Positions 21,781 to 33,396 of a DNA stretch of 64,000 bases are shown in pieces (positions within the stretch are counted from its first letter, which is position 1; the number at the start of each line of letters is the position of its first letter). A model generated the notes under the pieces. The model ran no database searches, was not told the DNA's origin, and worked only from the letters and a program-made list of their open reading frames with translations. Location of the stretch: contig CM068543.1 in assembly GCA_035048495.1 (NCBI GenBank), forward strand, positions 23,239,751 to 23,303,750, read 5' to 3'. Both the position numbers and the translations under genes were made by a program. This DNA comes from Euptelea pleiosperma. Its lineage: Eukaryota; Streptophyta; Magnoliopsida; Ranunculales; Eupteleaceae.

Positions 21781-24145
21781 CTAGGAATCAATAGCCCGTG
21801 CTTAGCACGGGCACAGTAAAATGAATGTTTTTTTTTTTTGTATATACAATTATATCTTATTTTGACACTTATATAATGTTAAAAAAATAATTATTATTGT
21901 GTTAATGGTACATGTGCGTGGACTATACTTATTCAAACTTTTACGTTCACCTCACATCGCCTATTAAAAATAAGACATTTTATGATTTTTGTGATATATA
22001 TCACTTCTATGATTTGGTGATATATAGATATAGATTTGTCGAACATTTAGTTTAGGCATCTTAACCCCTAACATCTAGTGACATATGTCAGAGAGGACAT
22101 GGGCACCTTAAAGAACCAGTGCGCATCTCCCCTAAAACGCAATGTTACACAATTTTTAGAGATCAATGATGAATCGCATTCTAATAGCACTATATTTCTC
22201 TCTGAGAACCAATATTAGGCTAATTAGATGAAGTTTTTTTATACACTTTTCAAAGGTTATAATATTAAGAGAAAAATGAAGAAATTTTGTTGCAGAATGT
22301 TGCATGTTTGAGATTATAGGCGATGGGCCCACAAACTGCATGGATGCTTCACACACCTCTTGATAGACATATACACAAAAAGTTAGATTGATTGGTGAAC
22401 TCTAGAAGTTATATATTTAAAAATAAAATAAAATACAATCCCTCAAAATCCAATGCCAATGCAACGTTTAGATATCACAATAATCATAAATTAAGTCCTA
22501 GATGAACCCGCAGACTAAAAACTAAGCCTGATGGTGATGTCAAGTGTAAGGATCAAAACCCATGACAGTACAACAATTGATAGAAGACTTAAATCCAACA
22601 GTTAGAAACAATTAATCAGGCTGATTGTAGGTCAATTTACTATTTAAATCCATCAGTAAGTCATTACTCCCAAAATTATTTAGAACAAATTTTTTTTTTT
22701 TTGGTGCATATACGATGTTTAAATATATATTTTGATTGCAACCCAAACAATAAACACAAACACTTGATTCAAGATCTCTATTCCATATCTAAAGTAAAAT
22801 CAAGTAGAACACAAATCAAAATCAAAATTAATTAAAAAGGAAAAAAAACAATCTAGAAAAAATACCTGATAGAAGATGAATAGTTGACAATGCCTTAGGG
22901 AAAAAAGAATGGGAGACGCATATGGCAACTATTCTTTTATCTTATCGATCTGTTTATAAAAACAAAAAAAAAAAAAAAACATAGGTAAAATTTCTAGAAA
23001 TTTTTTTTTTTTGAAGAACAACAGATAGTATAATTGCCTTCACTTTAAATCAAATCTCGATAGTCTTAGCAGTGTGCGATGATCGGTGTCAAATCCTTTG
23101 AAACAGTGTTCTATTTGCAGACTTGTTTGAATATGCCTCATGTATGTGGCTTATGACGCTTCAGAAATCTCTGCATATTGCTCAATATTTAGAACAAATA
23201 AAATAAATAAAATTACGATTTAAGATTTAGCACTTAGAATATTAGAGGTAGGAGATGTGAGAGATTAGAGCTAGGCAAGAATGAGACCGTTCAAATACCA
23301 TCAAATCGTTTTTCGTTCAACACGAGTAATGGGGGAGATAGAGAGACATCTTGGGGAGCCGTGCATGCTGTAGAGTAAGAAGCATTTTGGAATTAAAAAC
23401 ACGAATTGGGTTTTGAACCATTTTGAAGTGTAAATGATATTTTTAGAATTTAGGAGATGTTAAAGGGGTTGGGTTCCGGTGACCAACATTTCTTACCAAC
23501 ATTTTTGACCAACACTTTGGTGGACCCACATAGAGGATGAATCAATGGCTGATTTTGGGTGAGGATGATCTCCTCACCATATAGATAACCACAACAAAAA
23601 ATCAGCCCATTCTGAAATTTCTAACCCCGTTACATGTGGTTTTCAAGTTACACGGTAAAAATCGACGGTCCATAATTCTTCAACTTCTAAACCAGTCTAT
23701 GAATATCGAAATGATTTGAATTTTTGTGAGGATGATCTTCTCACCATATAGATCATCTTCACCAAAAATCAGCCATTGATTCATCTCCTATGAGGGTACA
23801 CCAAGGTGTTGGTAAAAAATGTTGGTCACCGAATCCGACCCATGTTAAAGAGGTTCAAGGGTATTTTTGAAAAAAAATGGAAACGTCGCCACCTTAGCAG
23901 TGCTGGGTGGGTTTTGGAGGATTAATGAAGATTGTTTTAATAGGAGTAAGAGTTTGGGAACAAAGAGGTTGGAAGAGTAAAGGTTTTTGTTGAGATAAAG
24001 TCCAATATACCCTTGTAGTTTAGTAACATTAAAGCAAGTGTGAATGAGTTATTTTTTAAAAACTAAAAAGAGGGTATATTTGGAAAAATCGATGGAAAAA
24101 AGATGGAAAGAGCGCCACCTCAGCAGTGCCGAACTTTAGTATAGA
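21781..24145 (-). mobile_element. Non-autonomous Helitron, both ends visible
   Basis: On the minus strand it starts TCTATACTAAAGTTCGGC at 24145 and ends with the hairpin GCCCGTGCTAAGCACGGGC, nine bases, then CTAG (21781-21784). It lies between A and T on that strand, the Helitron insertion rule. The 2.4-kb body has no helicase or replication initiator, so it is non-autonomous. A diverged copy of the end-proximal phrase (CCACCTTAGCAGTGCTG) appears internally near 23890, hinting at an earlier element inside. Confidence 0.8.
23457..23850. mobile_element. MULE-type MITE with 9-bp target duplication
   Basis: The element at 23466-23841 (376 bp) has inverted ends: GGGTTGGGTTCCGGTGACC, and on the right the inverse of GGGTCGGATTCGGTGACC. 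It is flanked by ATGTTAAAG at 23457-23465 and 23842-23850. An exact 9-bp duplication is the Mutator footprint. It sits inside the Helitron. A partial relative lies at about 40140-40210 (GAATCAATGGCTGATTTT). Confidence 0.87.
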
Positions 24146-24238
24146 TAATAGATAAGCAAGAATGAATAATACAGAAGTCCTAATTAACCTTAATTACCAA
24201 AAACCCAAAATACCCCTTAAGGAGGTTTCAGGGTATTA

Positions 24239-26405
24239 TAGAGAGAGCAAGTAGCAGTAGTGAGGCAAGATGCTTGAAGCTATTTGATACATCCAGACAG
24301 CTTAGGAGGAGTAGAGTGGCCACAAATGAGGCTTTTACAGCTTTTTAATAAACCCTATTTTCATAGGTGTAGTTTGCTCTCATTTTGCTCGCCGCCAAAA
24401 AGTCGTATCATATAGGATTTGCTCACATTTTTAGCTCATCTATGTCCCTGGGAAAAACTCTTTCCTTAATTATTTGTTTTGAGAGGACCCTTCTAACAGC
24501 CCATCTTATCTCAATAGTCTTTCAATAGCATGTTTGGGTCCTCTCCCCATTACTTAGAAAAAGTGACCCATGCCAAGATTCAATATTTTCATCTTCAATA
24601 AGGGTTGGCATGCATGCAAATCATCGAAGAAGCGGCTGATGCCATCGAATGCATTGGTATACGCACAATAGGTAAACAAAACAAGCAAAAGTAGTTTTGG
24701 GCTATGTCGAGAGCAAATTTTAGATTATTTAGAGAATCGAATCTTTCTGTTGGCTTTCCTAATTCATTCATGAATAAAAAGTCAAGGGCATGAAGTGAAT
24801 GCTTCTACAGTTGGTAGGTTATTTCCCAGGGGCATTGACTACCCTCCCAAGAAGCGATCATTGGATTTGATAATGCCGATAGACATTATATTAGGGCATT
24901 TAACAAAGATCTAAACACTTTTTCGCATCTCTTTGTGTAGATGTTTCAATATGCATGTGCTTAAGTGGATGTCACATGAGAAACCTAGAGCCATGTAAGA
25001 TACCTAAAGGTAGGGCAATGATGCATAGTCAGCACCTGGGTGACATAAGAAATATAGGATTGGATGTCAAGAGATAAGTCCGCAGGATATGATCTTGACG
25101 TCGTAAGGAGCTACGGAGGTGTCTCATCGATTTCATCCCTTTATCGACATGAGACATCCACATCATAGACATGTCTTGAGAATTGACATACTGTGAGAGA
25201 AGAGTATACGAATGAGCAACCAAAACCCGTGACCAATCAATATGGTCATAGGTGTCATGTCACTTCCACATGAGATGGGGGTATTTCAATCATTTCACCT
25301 CCTAGACTCGGGTCTATAAATACCCCCGCAGAGAAAGGTACGGGGGACACTTTTTCTGGGGGACTGAATAATTCTCTATCTCTTTCTCATTCTATATTTT
25401 CTCTCTATGTCTAGCTATCCTGATCTCTTATGCTCTCTCAGTCTGACGAATATGAAACCTAAACAGCTAATGACTTTGATTAAGCGGGTCTCCTGGACTA
25501 CCTTTCCCCGCTCATTAGACATCTATCACTTGCCTTATCATCCGACACGTACACTTTGATACAGATTTAGTAATGATCATAACACGTGAATCATTTCTAT
25601 CAAATCCTTTTAGCCGCCAATTTTGCTTCCTAGAAAGAAAGATTTTGATTTTCGATTTGAGATCTACAAGGGAGCCACTATATAGAGCGACTTCTTCATG
25701 TGGCTTGTCATTTATTGGGATTTTTTTTGCTCCTATCTCTCCAAAAATGCCACGTGGCATATTCTTTTGAGTCGACTGGCCTGGAATGTTCAAGAAACCC
25801 AAAATGATAAAAAAAAGAAAAAAAAAATGCTCAAATACAATTGTTGATAGGCTGAAATTTTGGGAGGGATAGGAGCAAATTAATTACCCATTTTAGTCCA
25901 AAGTACTTAGACATTCTCTATTTTAGGGTTACATGACTTGGGTCAGGTCCAACCCAAGCCCAACTAACCCAGTTCATCTAAGCTCTTCTCTTTGTTTCCT
26001 TTTCTTTACTGCTCGTCCTTTTGCCAAAGCAATGTGAAAGCAAAAGGGTGTCATGCAAAACAAAGACTACCCATCTGGACATGGGGAGATGGGTCCACTG
26101 ATCTGACAAGGGAATATTCCAAAAGTCTTCCGAGTCACACCTCCATGAAGGGGTGGTCCTTGTTTTGTGACACCCTTTGGTGAGAGTTTTTGAAGCAGTG
26201 TAGCAGTGGCCAATCACATCGCGCCACAATCCCCTCTTCAAAAGCATTTCTAGGGTTGTTCAAAAGCATTTCTGGTTTTGTGGCGTGATGTGATTGGTCA
26301 CTGCTTCAAAAATTTTCTCCCCTTTGTTCATGCAGGCAAATCTTTTCCCCTTTACCCACCTCTCTTCCTTCTATCCGCTTGCGTTGAGCCAGGGTTTTGT
26401 TCAAA
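24239..26405. repeat. Left part of RING-H2 duplication unit 1
   Basis: No gene is seen. The stretch matches two others in order. GAGAGAGCAAG at 24243 recurs at 62455. GGTAAACAAAACAAGCAAAAG near 24671 recurs at 42970 and 43172. ATTCATTCATGAATAAAAAG near 24763 recurs at 43064, 43245 and 63193. CGCCAATTTTGCTTCCTAGA near 25614 recurs near 43475 and 63430. It is therefore part of a large segment duplicated along the window together with the RING-H2 genes. Confidence 0.65.
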
Positions 26406-26430
26406 GGGGGGGGGGGGGGGGGGGGGGGGG
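26406..26430. repeat. Homopolymer run of 25 G
   Basis: An uninterrupted G run. It is followed at 26460-26530 by a palindromic stretch (TCTGAGGGGGGTACTTTAAA and its inverse CTTTAAAGTCCCCCCCTCAG) that looks like a short foldback element. Run length may be affected by sequencing error. Confidence 0.8.
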
Positions 26431-26879
26431 CACAATCCTTGTAGTATATAGGGGGTGCCCTATTTAAAATCTGAGGGGGGTACTTTAAAGGATTAAAGTG
26501 CGCCCCTCAGATCCTTTAAAGTCCCCCCCTCAGATATATGTAACATAGATTATTTCAATCGATTAAGAGATTTTGAAAATGTGACTAGAATCGAAAGTTC
26601 GATAATTAGATCTCTGCACTAGTAATACTAACAAACCAAATTGTATTAACATCGGTAATTTGTAACCGTCGATATTCTCTGTTACATCCTGATCTATGCG
26701 TACAGACTCAACTAACAAAGGATAGAAATGTAAGAGTTTCCATGCCGATGATGGTGATTGTGAAGACGATGAAGATGAAGATGGCAGGAGTGATGGTGTG
26801 TTGATTACTACATAATCTTTACCTTATAATTCGACAAAGTTGTGGTGGTAGTTAATCATGATTGTGCTTCAACCATGAT

Positions 26880-27413
26880 TTACCTTAGCCACCAGTTACA
26901 TCGATCATCGGACGAACGAGATGAAGCGAACATAAAAATCAACTCTTCCACAAGCTCCAATTTCTGTCCAAGCTTGGCAACCATTCTCCGTGGTAATACA
27001 GGACCCCGGCAAAGAGGACATGTAGAATGTCGATGTCCAAGCCATCTATCTAAGCAAACTTTGTGAAACAGATGGTCACATCTCAGTTCTCTGATCTCTT
27101 CTCCTTCTTCAATCTCACACAAGCACACAGCACATTGTGCTTGTTTTTCCGACTCTGGCGTGCGCTTGAAGTGGCGTACGCCAAGTTCTCCGCTGTTTTT
27201 CGCGATGTGGACACGATTAAACAATTTGGCTTGAGAGCGAAGGAACAACAAATCCCAGCTCCCCATCAAATGTGTTATGGCCAGAAGCCAATAAGTCGAT
27301 GCAATCGACGACGTCGATCGATAAACGGATATTGATAAGAGAATTATTAAGCAAATGCATAGGATGATAAGGTGAAAGAGGGGTGGAAATGCTAGAACTG
27401 ATGGGATACCCAT
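26880..27413 (-). CDS. Membrane-anchored RING-H2 E3 ligase-like protein, copy 1 (long form)
   Basis: 177 residues from the ATG at 27413 (MGIPSVLAF), the start shared by all four copies; the frame is open for 22 codons further upstream, but that part is not conserved. An N-terminal hydrophobic segment (about residues 5-31) should anchor it. The RING-H2 uses C94, C97, C112, H114, H117, C120, C132 and C135, with the ligase-typical L-D-R-W after C120. A Trp-rich tail (CNWWLR) is conserved. The overall plan is that of small plant RING-H2 ligases such as the RHA2/XERICO type; the precise subgroup is uncertain. Compared with the other copies it carries 29 extra residues (about 40-70, including YWLLAITHLMGSWDLLFL), an in-frame insertion that may add a second membrane segment. 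Confidence 0.85.
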   Translation of the reverse strand: MGIPSVLAFPPLFHLIILCICLIILLSISVYRSTSSIASTYWLLAITHLMGSWDLLFLRSQAKLFNRVHIAKNSGELGVRHFKRTPESEKQAQCAVCLCEIEEGEEIRELRCDHLFHKVCLDRWLGHRHSTCPLCRGPVLPRRMVAKLGQKLELVEELIFMFASSRSSDDRCNWWLR

Positions 27414-27475
27414 ATTTGTGAATTCAAGTGGGTCATATAAAGAGTGTGGTACATCGGAGAGAACTTGGAAGTGGG

Positions 27476-27482
27476 TCATATA
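27476..27482 (-). promoter_or_regulatory. TATA box of RING-H2 copy 1, with a duplicate at 27433-27439
   Basis: TATATGA on the minus strand occurs twice within the phrase GTGGGTCATATAAAGAGTG. The outer copy matches the TATA position of the paralogues (CAAGTGGGTTTTATAGAGAG at copy 3). The inner one lies only 20 bases from the ATG and is probably a by-product of a short duplication. Confidence 0.5.
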
Positions 27483-27489
27483 AAGAGTG

Positions 27490-28333
27490 GTGAGGAGCTG
27501 AAGAGGAGATGTCTATTTTTTAATGAGGTGATCAGAAGATTCTTTCTGAGACACGTGTCCCCACAAAGACCAGGGTATGATTAACGCGTTGATAGCGACT
27601 AACGTGTTAAGTTTTTCTCAAGTAAATTATTTTGTACGTGTTAAATTAGAAGAATCTTAGGATTATCCTTAGGATGACATCGTCGCGTCGTCCTAGTGTG
27701 TTCTTGGTAGTTTTTGGGATTCGTGTCGTAAATATCTCGATGACCATCAGTGGTCTGCACCTTGGGACGACGTTCTTAAGGACCTTGCTAAACAGTTGGT
27801 TGGCTTGTTCAATTCGTGCACGCCCCATATATTTGGTCCTTGCTCCAATTGGTGCTCTCAACATATGTGGTTCTCCGAAATTCTGAATTCCATGTGTACG
27901 ATTCACGTGCATGGTGAAATACACGTGAATTGGTTCTGGATAAAAGATTCAAGATATGGAGCTGATCTTTGAGTTCGAAAAGTTTGATACATCCTTCCTT
28001 AGAATGACATGTGTCACATTCTTTAGGGCCCACTGACAACATAAATGTTTGGTCCACATCTTGAGTCTTGAGGGACCTACACACGAAAAAGCAATCTGCT
28101 TAGTGATTTCTTGCCGTTGGATAAAAGCATTTTTTCAACAATATTGCTTCATCATACACAGACAAATGGATGGGTTAATATAAGACCATGGAAAATGTTG
28201 TTCAAATTCAACGTTCATGGATCACCAATCAGGCTGATTTTTTGGTGTGTAGGTCCACCAAGTAAGGGGCCAACCAGTCATGGGTCAGTGGGGCCAGGGT
28301 GTGCCACTTGTCATTCTGGGAAGCCTTCCATGT
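27490..28333. repeat. Right flank of duplication unit 1, with a TTTAGGGCCCACTG-type MITE
   Basis: 27580-27900 matches the flanks of the other RING copies (GACTAACGTGTTAAG here, GACTAACGTACTAACG at 37185). 27985-28333 is a MITE with long inverted arms. The left arm is AGAATGACATGTGTCACATT ... GGGCCCACTGACAAC and the right arm inverts it (GGGGCCAGGGTGTGCCAC, GTCATTCTGGGAAG). Other copies lie at 40605, 48190, 52139 and 61225. Confidence 0.6.
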
Positions 28334-29440
28334 CAGATTTTTTTCATGATATCTATAGAAACGATGCAGGAAGGTTAAGGTTGAGTTCTCAGGCCCTCTC
28401 GATATCTGTTTCGATTTTAATTTTTTTGTGGTGGGCAGCGTTTTGCCTATCCATTATTGTCTTTGCTGACCCTAAGATTTTTTCTCTTGACCCGTTTGGG
28501 ACCCACTTGCCCCCATACGTTCTTTTGAATAACAAATTAAATTACCATACTTGCCCTTGAGACTCATACATTCTAAGTACATTATACATGTATGTAAACA
28601 TGGCAAATGAGTCTTTGTCACTTCGACGTGGACTGTTTGTGACTTGTGTGTTGTGTACTTATCAGGTGTTCAGTATATTTCTCATTATAGGCGGACGAGG
28701 GCTTGTAAGCAAAAAAGAAAAAAAATCCATGAGAAAAGATCGACGGCGGCCTCTTGTTATTCAAAAGAAACGTATGAGGGCAAGTGGGTCCCAAATGGGT
28801 GGAGAGAAAAATCTTATGGTCAGCAAAGACAATAATAGATAGGCAAAACGCTGCCCACCACCAAAAAAAAAAAACTACCACACAAGTTTCAAAGAATATC
28901 CAATGGTTTGAACACACTAGGGTGACACGATGTCATCCTAAGGATAATTCTAAGATTCTTCTAATTTAGCACCTAAAAAATAATTTAGGGCTGGGATATT
29001 GGCACCCATGTTTTCACTCTGTAAACCCATTCACTCAGAAAATCCACCTAAAATTCACACTCAATTCACTCGTCTGCCTATAATGAGAAGTATACTAAAC
29101 ACATGATAAGTACAGAACCCACAAGTCACAAACACTCCACGTCGAAGGGACAAAGACTCATTTGCCATGGTTAAAATAACAAATACACGTATAATGTACT
29201 TAGAATATACGAGTCTCAAGGGCAAAATAAGTAATTAATTGGCAAGTATGGTAATTTAATTTGTACTTTTCGTGAAAAAAGCCAAGTAGTGTCTAAAAAT
29301 TACCATCTATTCTATCTTATCATAAGGGTAATTTATTACTACCTTTAGAAAATATGGTTAATTTGTAAAGCCCTCTTTGTAAATAACCAATTTTAGTAAG
29401 ACCCTTTGAAAAGTCTCGGTTGTCAAATCTCATGAATACT
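28334..29440. repeat. Non-coding, with a large inverted pair
   Basis: 28395-28660 and 28680-29180 contain matching inverted phrases: TGGTGGGCAGCGTTTTGCCT against GGCAAAACGCTGCCCACCA, ACTCATTTGCCATG against CATGGCAAATGAGTC, and TAAATTACCATACTTGCC against GGCAAGTATGGTAATTTAA. This is a foldback structure of several hundred bases, probably an inverted repeat of a transposon piece. The same phrase (GGTGGGCAGGGTTTTGCC) recurs near 38336. No gene. Confidence 0.55.
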
Positions 29441-32160
29441 TAGTTATTCGGTAATATATATATATATATATTACCGTGTCTCGAATCCCTGAAGATTGAA
29501 GTGTCAAAGATCAAGTGGACTTTGACAAAATAAATCAAAAAAGAATTAAAGCTGAATAAAAATCAACCAAAGTGTTTAAGATCAACTGAAGACAAAGTCA
29601 AAGATCAAGCAATGAAGATTTAAATGATCAGAGTACGTTCTCACTCAACGAACGTTCAACTATAAAGAATCTCGTGTTGCGGTTACTTACGTAAATCTAA
29701 GGGTACACCGTGCATTGCCAGCGGATCAAGATTTACCCTAGATGGTTCAGTGATAGTTAGGAATCATGTGCGTGTTAAAAAGATAAATTCTAAAAAAGTT
29801 AAAAATGTTCGGTTTAGGGCTTTGCACCCAAAGGCTATAGGCCTTTCTTGCTTAACAAATTTCAACCATTATGATCAATCCCACACTTCAAAAATGTATG
29901 CAATTCAATATCTAACCATTCAAAAGATCTCCAAAATTTCAATACATTCGAGTGCAATACATATACAAAGAATATAACCCAAATTAATTAATCAAAAAAT
30001 CGTACTTCCTTGTTATTACTTTCTCTTAGATTCGAGAGAGATGAAAATGTGTAGTATATTTCTTTGATTGATGTCAGGTGAAGTCATTCTTCTAATATGT
30101 TATGCTTCGAGGTCTCATCAATATTTCTGTCTTAATGGATGATGTCAAATGGTGACACATTATAGTATTTCTAGGACTTCAAAGGTTTTTCAAGTTCTTA
30201 TTTAATGAATGTGCTTCAATAAAGAAAGATGAGAAAAATATTGGAGTAATGATTTAAGGTTTGTAGGAGTTCACAAGCTTCCAATGCTTTATTAAATAGG
30301 TTTAAGAAAGTAGGGTTTCTAATTTTAAGTGATTTTCGTCACTTTAAAATTGATGAATTTTATAACTCACTAAAAAGCTTATTTTAAGATGGACATAGGC
30401 AAAAAATGGGCCTAAGGCCTATGGGTATTAAGTAGGCTTCATTTAAGATTATTATTAAGCCTAAAAGGCCTCTAAATTAGCCCTACGGGCCCACCCAATA
30501 AGTATAACTCATTAATTATTTATTACCACTGTATCACTTATACAATAGAAATATAGTTAATTATCATCGAAAATAAATTGTAGAAAAAGAAATTAAGGAG
30601 TCAAATTCAACTTTTTATAATTAATTTACTCAAAAATTCATGAACAAAAGTTCAGGGTATTACATGACTCATTTAACTGAGTTGAGGATTGTAGATCCAT
30701 GAGAAAATAATTTCTCTAAATCAACTATTGGCCTAGGCTGACTCTTTAGGTGAGCGAGAAGTAATTCTCGTTAGATTAAAACTAAATGATATTTTAGTTA
30801 GTGAATTATTTATTTCAATTGGATATGTTGTAATGCATGATTGAGATAATATAATATTACTCGTGTTGAGTATTAGACAGTAGACGTAGGTGCGGAGTCA
30901 CCGAACCACTATAAATCTGAGTGTCGTGTGATTATGAATGCTTGAATATTTGTATATCAGATTTTCCCATATCTATGTTCTGTGGATGATTCATATTTTA
31001 ATTGCTTGATTATTTTCCGTCTTATGTGATCAATAATTTTTTAATCCATATAGAATTTGCAGAGAAATTAAAAATTATCCTATTTACCCCTCTCTAAGAC
31101 TTGATAATTAAAAAAGAGTTTCACCCTCCTTGACTAACGATCAATTACGTTGACTCATAAGGCAACATAACACATCTTTGACCCTTGCATGTTCTTCGTT
31201 ATTGTATTATTCGGTAATTCCTAAGCAATTTCCCTCAAGTCAATTCTGTAATATATGTTCGAGATATAACAATCTATGTTTTTGAAACAATTAGAAACAT
31301 AACACTAAATAAAGAACCAGAAAATCGTGTAGGTAAATGCTTACTAATATTATTTTCTAATCAAATGCCGCAGTAATATCTATAAACGCGTAAGAAGTAG
31401 AAAAGATGACTTATCGATTTGTAGAATAGAGGGACTGAGGCATGCATTCAACATGATGTCCTAAGCAAATTTGCCCTTACACTCTGTGGTGTTGTTGACA
31501 GGATACTGGACATCTACCCTCAGGATTCAACAGTTCAATTAACAATGGCAACACTCAAAATTGTTGACCCTATTGAACTCGCAATGGAACTATCCTCGAT
31601 TAATTGAGAAATAATGCAAAATATTGAAAAAGAAAGCGCAGAAGAAGACAATCCTTAAGGCGTGTTTGATTGCCAAGTGGGAAAGTTGCATTTTCCTTGG
31701 GAAAACACAATCGTCAATTGTTAGATAGCCATTTTAAATCTGTATAATCCTCCCTACCAAGTCATTTAAATCTGTATAATTTTCCCTACTGAGCTCGGAA
31801 TTCATTAATTTCCCTTCTAGATAGGTCAGAAATCATTTCCACCTGAAAATTATTTAAGGAAAAAGAGAAGTTGAAAAAGCAACAAGCTAAAGGTCAAGGT
31901 TCAAAACTTGCTAGTTTAATAAAACAACTAAACTTACTAGTTTTAATGAAACGACTTTATAAATAACAATATACAATAGGTAGAAAATAATTTAATTAAA
32001 TCATGTTCCTTTGACATGATATATAAAATTTAATTTCCATTTTAAATAAAATTGGCAATTCAAGAGATTTTTTAGAGATTTTTTTAACACGTGGGGCTCA
32101 ATGACTTCCGATCTGGACAATTCATCAACGTGGAGAATTGTTGCAATTTTGGTTCGAATT
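29441..32160. other. AT-rich stretch, no gene
   Basis: A perfect palindrome of CGGTAA, (TA)n and TTACCG lies at about 29449-29476. GTTCAGGGTATTACATGACTC near 30652 looks like another gypsy-LTR edge (TGTAATACCCTGAAC on the minus strand), without a partner. Nothing else recognised. Confidence 0.4.
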
Positions 32161-32167
32161 TAGCAGA

Positions 32168-32662
32168 CTTAGGCTATGTTTGGTTCGTTGGAATTGGGTT
32201 CCCAGGAAGTGGGTTTCTTGGAAGTGCTGGGAAACCCAATTCCTAGCGTTTGGTTGCAATAAGAGAGTAAAACTTCTGTCACACCGTTGTAACAGAAGCT
32301 TCTGTCATAATGCAAAATTCGAGCCACAAGCCACACTCTTAGTGGACACTAACTGTATGGATGTTTGGCCAGTCCCTAGGTGGACCTATAAACCAAAAAT
32401 CAGCCTGATTAGTGATTTACAACCTTTGGATCTTTGCATCCAAGTAACGGTCAGTATTGCTCAAATTCCTACCATTAGAATCGACCCATGAAAATAACTT
32501 CAATTGAATCACTTATAAATCACTAATCATGCTGATTTTTGGTTTGGAGGTCCACCGAGGGACTAGCCAAACATCCATACAGTCATTGTCTACTAAGAGT
32601 ATGCCACGTGGCTCGTATTGTGCATTTTTTCCGGAAAAGTGTTGAACCAAACACAGCCTCAC
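32168..32662. mobile_element. Element with AGGCTATGTTTGGTT ends, carrying a GAGTAAAACTT-family MITE
   Basis: The outer ends are AGGCTATGTTTGGTTC and the inverse GAACCAAACACAGCCT. Inside, 32265-32635 is a nearly full MITE: GAGTAAAACTTCTGTCAC, then CTGTATGGATGTTTGGCCAG, GGTGGACCTATAAACC and AAATCAGCCTGATTAGTGAT. The right arm inverts these (CAAACATCCATACAGTC, GCCACGTGGCTCGTATTGTG). It carries the G-box core CACGTG near 32611. No protein is encoded. Confidence 0.65.
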
Positions 32663-32699
32663 ACACTTCTATCTAAGACACCAAAAATTACATTGTATT

Positions 32700-33090
32700 G
32701 AGTAGTGGAAGAATGATAAATATGATTTTGGCTCATATTTATGTCAGCTCGATTTTTGGTCTTTTAAGTCCACGTAGGAATTTGACAAACATCCATACGG
32801 TCAGTGGTTTCTAAGAATGTGCCACGTGACTCATACTCTGGTCCGTCATCAAATATTTATAATATCATCGTATGGAGATTGCTCAGAGAGAGTCAAATTG
32901 AAAAGGACTCTAAAATCCCATCAAAGACCAATGACATACAGACACCAATAATAATACTAGTGCTTGATGCCGAAGTCTTTGATGAAGGACGGTTATGGAC
33001 CGTTGAATGGGCCAGGTGGAATAAAACTTGCCTGACCCTCCACGATCAAGGAAGCACTTGACTGCCCACAATATGAGTCACTTGGGACCA
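32700..33090. mobile_element. Partial GAGTAAAACTT-family MITE and flank
   Basis: Only a right arm is visible (GACAAACATCCATACGGTCAG, GTGCCACGTGACTCATAC at 32783-32837). The remainder to 33090 has no recognised feature; the open frame at 32804-33061 is read from MITE sequence. Confidence 0.45.
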
Positions 33091-33091
33091 T

Positions 33092-33396
33092 GGTTTAAAA
33101 GAAGGCCGTCGTAACGAAAACAACGGCCATTGTTTTCCGCCCTAAGGAAAATAATAATAGAAAAATAACGGCTGTTATTTTTTGAAAAAAATGTTAAAAA
33201 AAGTCTATTATTTCCGTTATGTTCTGCTATAAATTTTATTGAAAATTTGAAATTCAAGTTTCGAATTTTAGCATCGTTTTTCCCTGTTATTTTCTGTTTT
33301 TGCCCCTGTGCCTTGCAATCCGTTATAATGACTGTTACAGTGGAAAAAAAAATGGTAACGCCCCCAGTCCGTTATACCGTTATAACGGCCCCATTT
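33092..33396. mobile_element. hAT-type MITE, CCGTTATAACGG family
   Basis: It starts CATGGTTTAAAAG and ends CCGTTATAACGGCCCCATTT, with the right terminus shortened. It is inserted into a GAGTAAAACTT-family MITE: the host reads on as GGGACACTCTTAGAGGATAC. The interior is full of AACGG/CCGTT phrases. It is non-coding. Confidence 0.6.

Larger units (their letters stand above)
21435..24238 (-). repeat. Gypsy-type LTR relic split by a Helitron
   Basis: In minus orientation the LTR would start TATAATACCCTGAAAC at about 24238 (TGTAATACCC is the usual start of many plant gypsy LTRs) and end CGACGTAACA at 21435, next to the primer site. Removing the Helitron at 21781-24145 leaves about 440 bp, a normal LTR length. 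No internal coding region or second LTR is recognised. Confidence 0.55.

Noticed and set aside
27414..27479. Upstream 22-codon extension of RING-H2 copy 1
   Set aside because: Not conserved in the other three copies and overlaps the inner TATA-like motif; the conserved MGIPS start is preferred.
29449..29476. TA-rich palindrome as a promoter TATA element
   Set aside because: No gene follows on either strand; it is a plain dinucleotide repeat.
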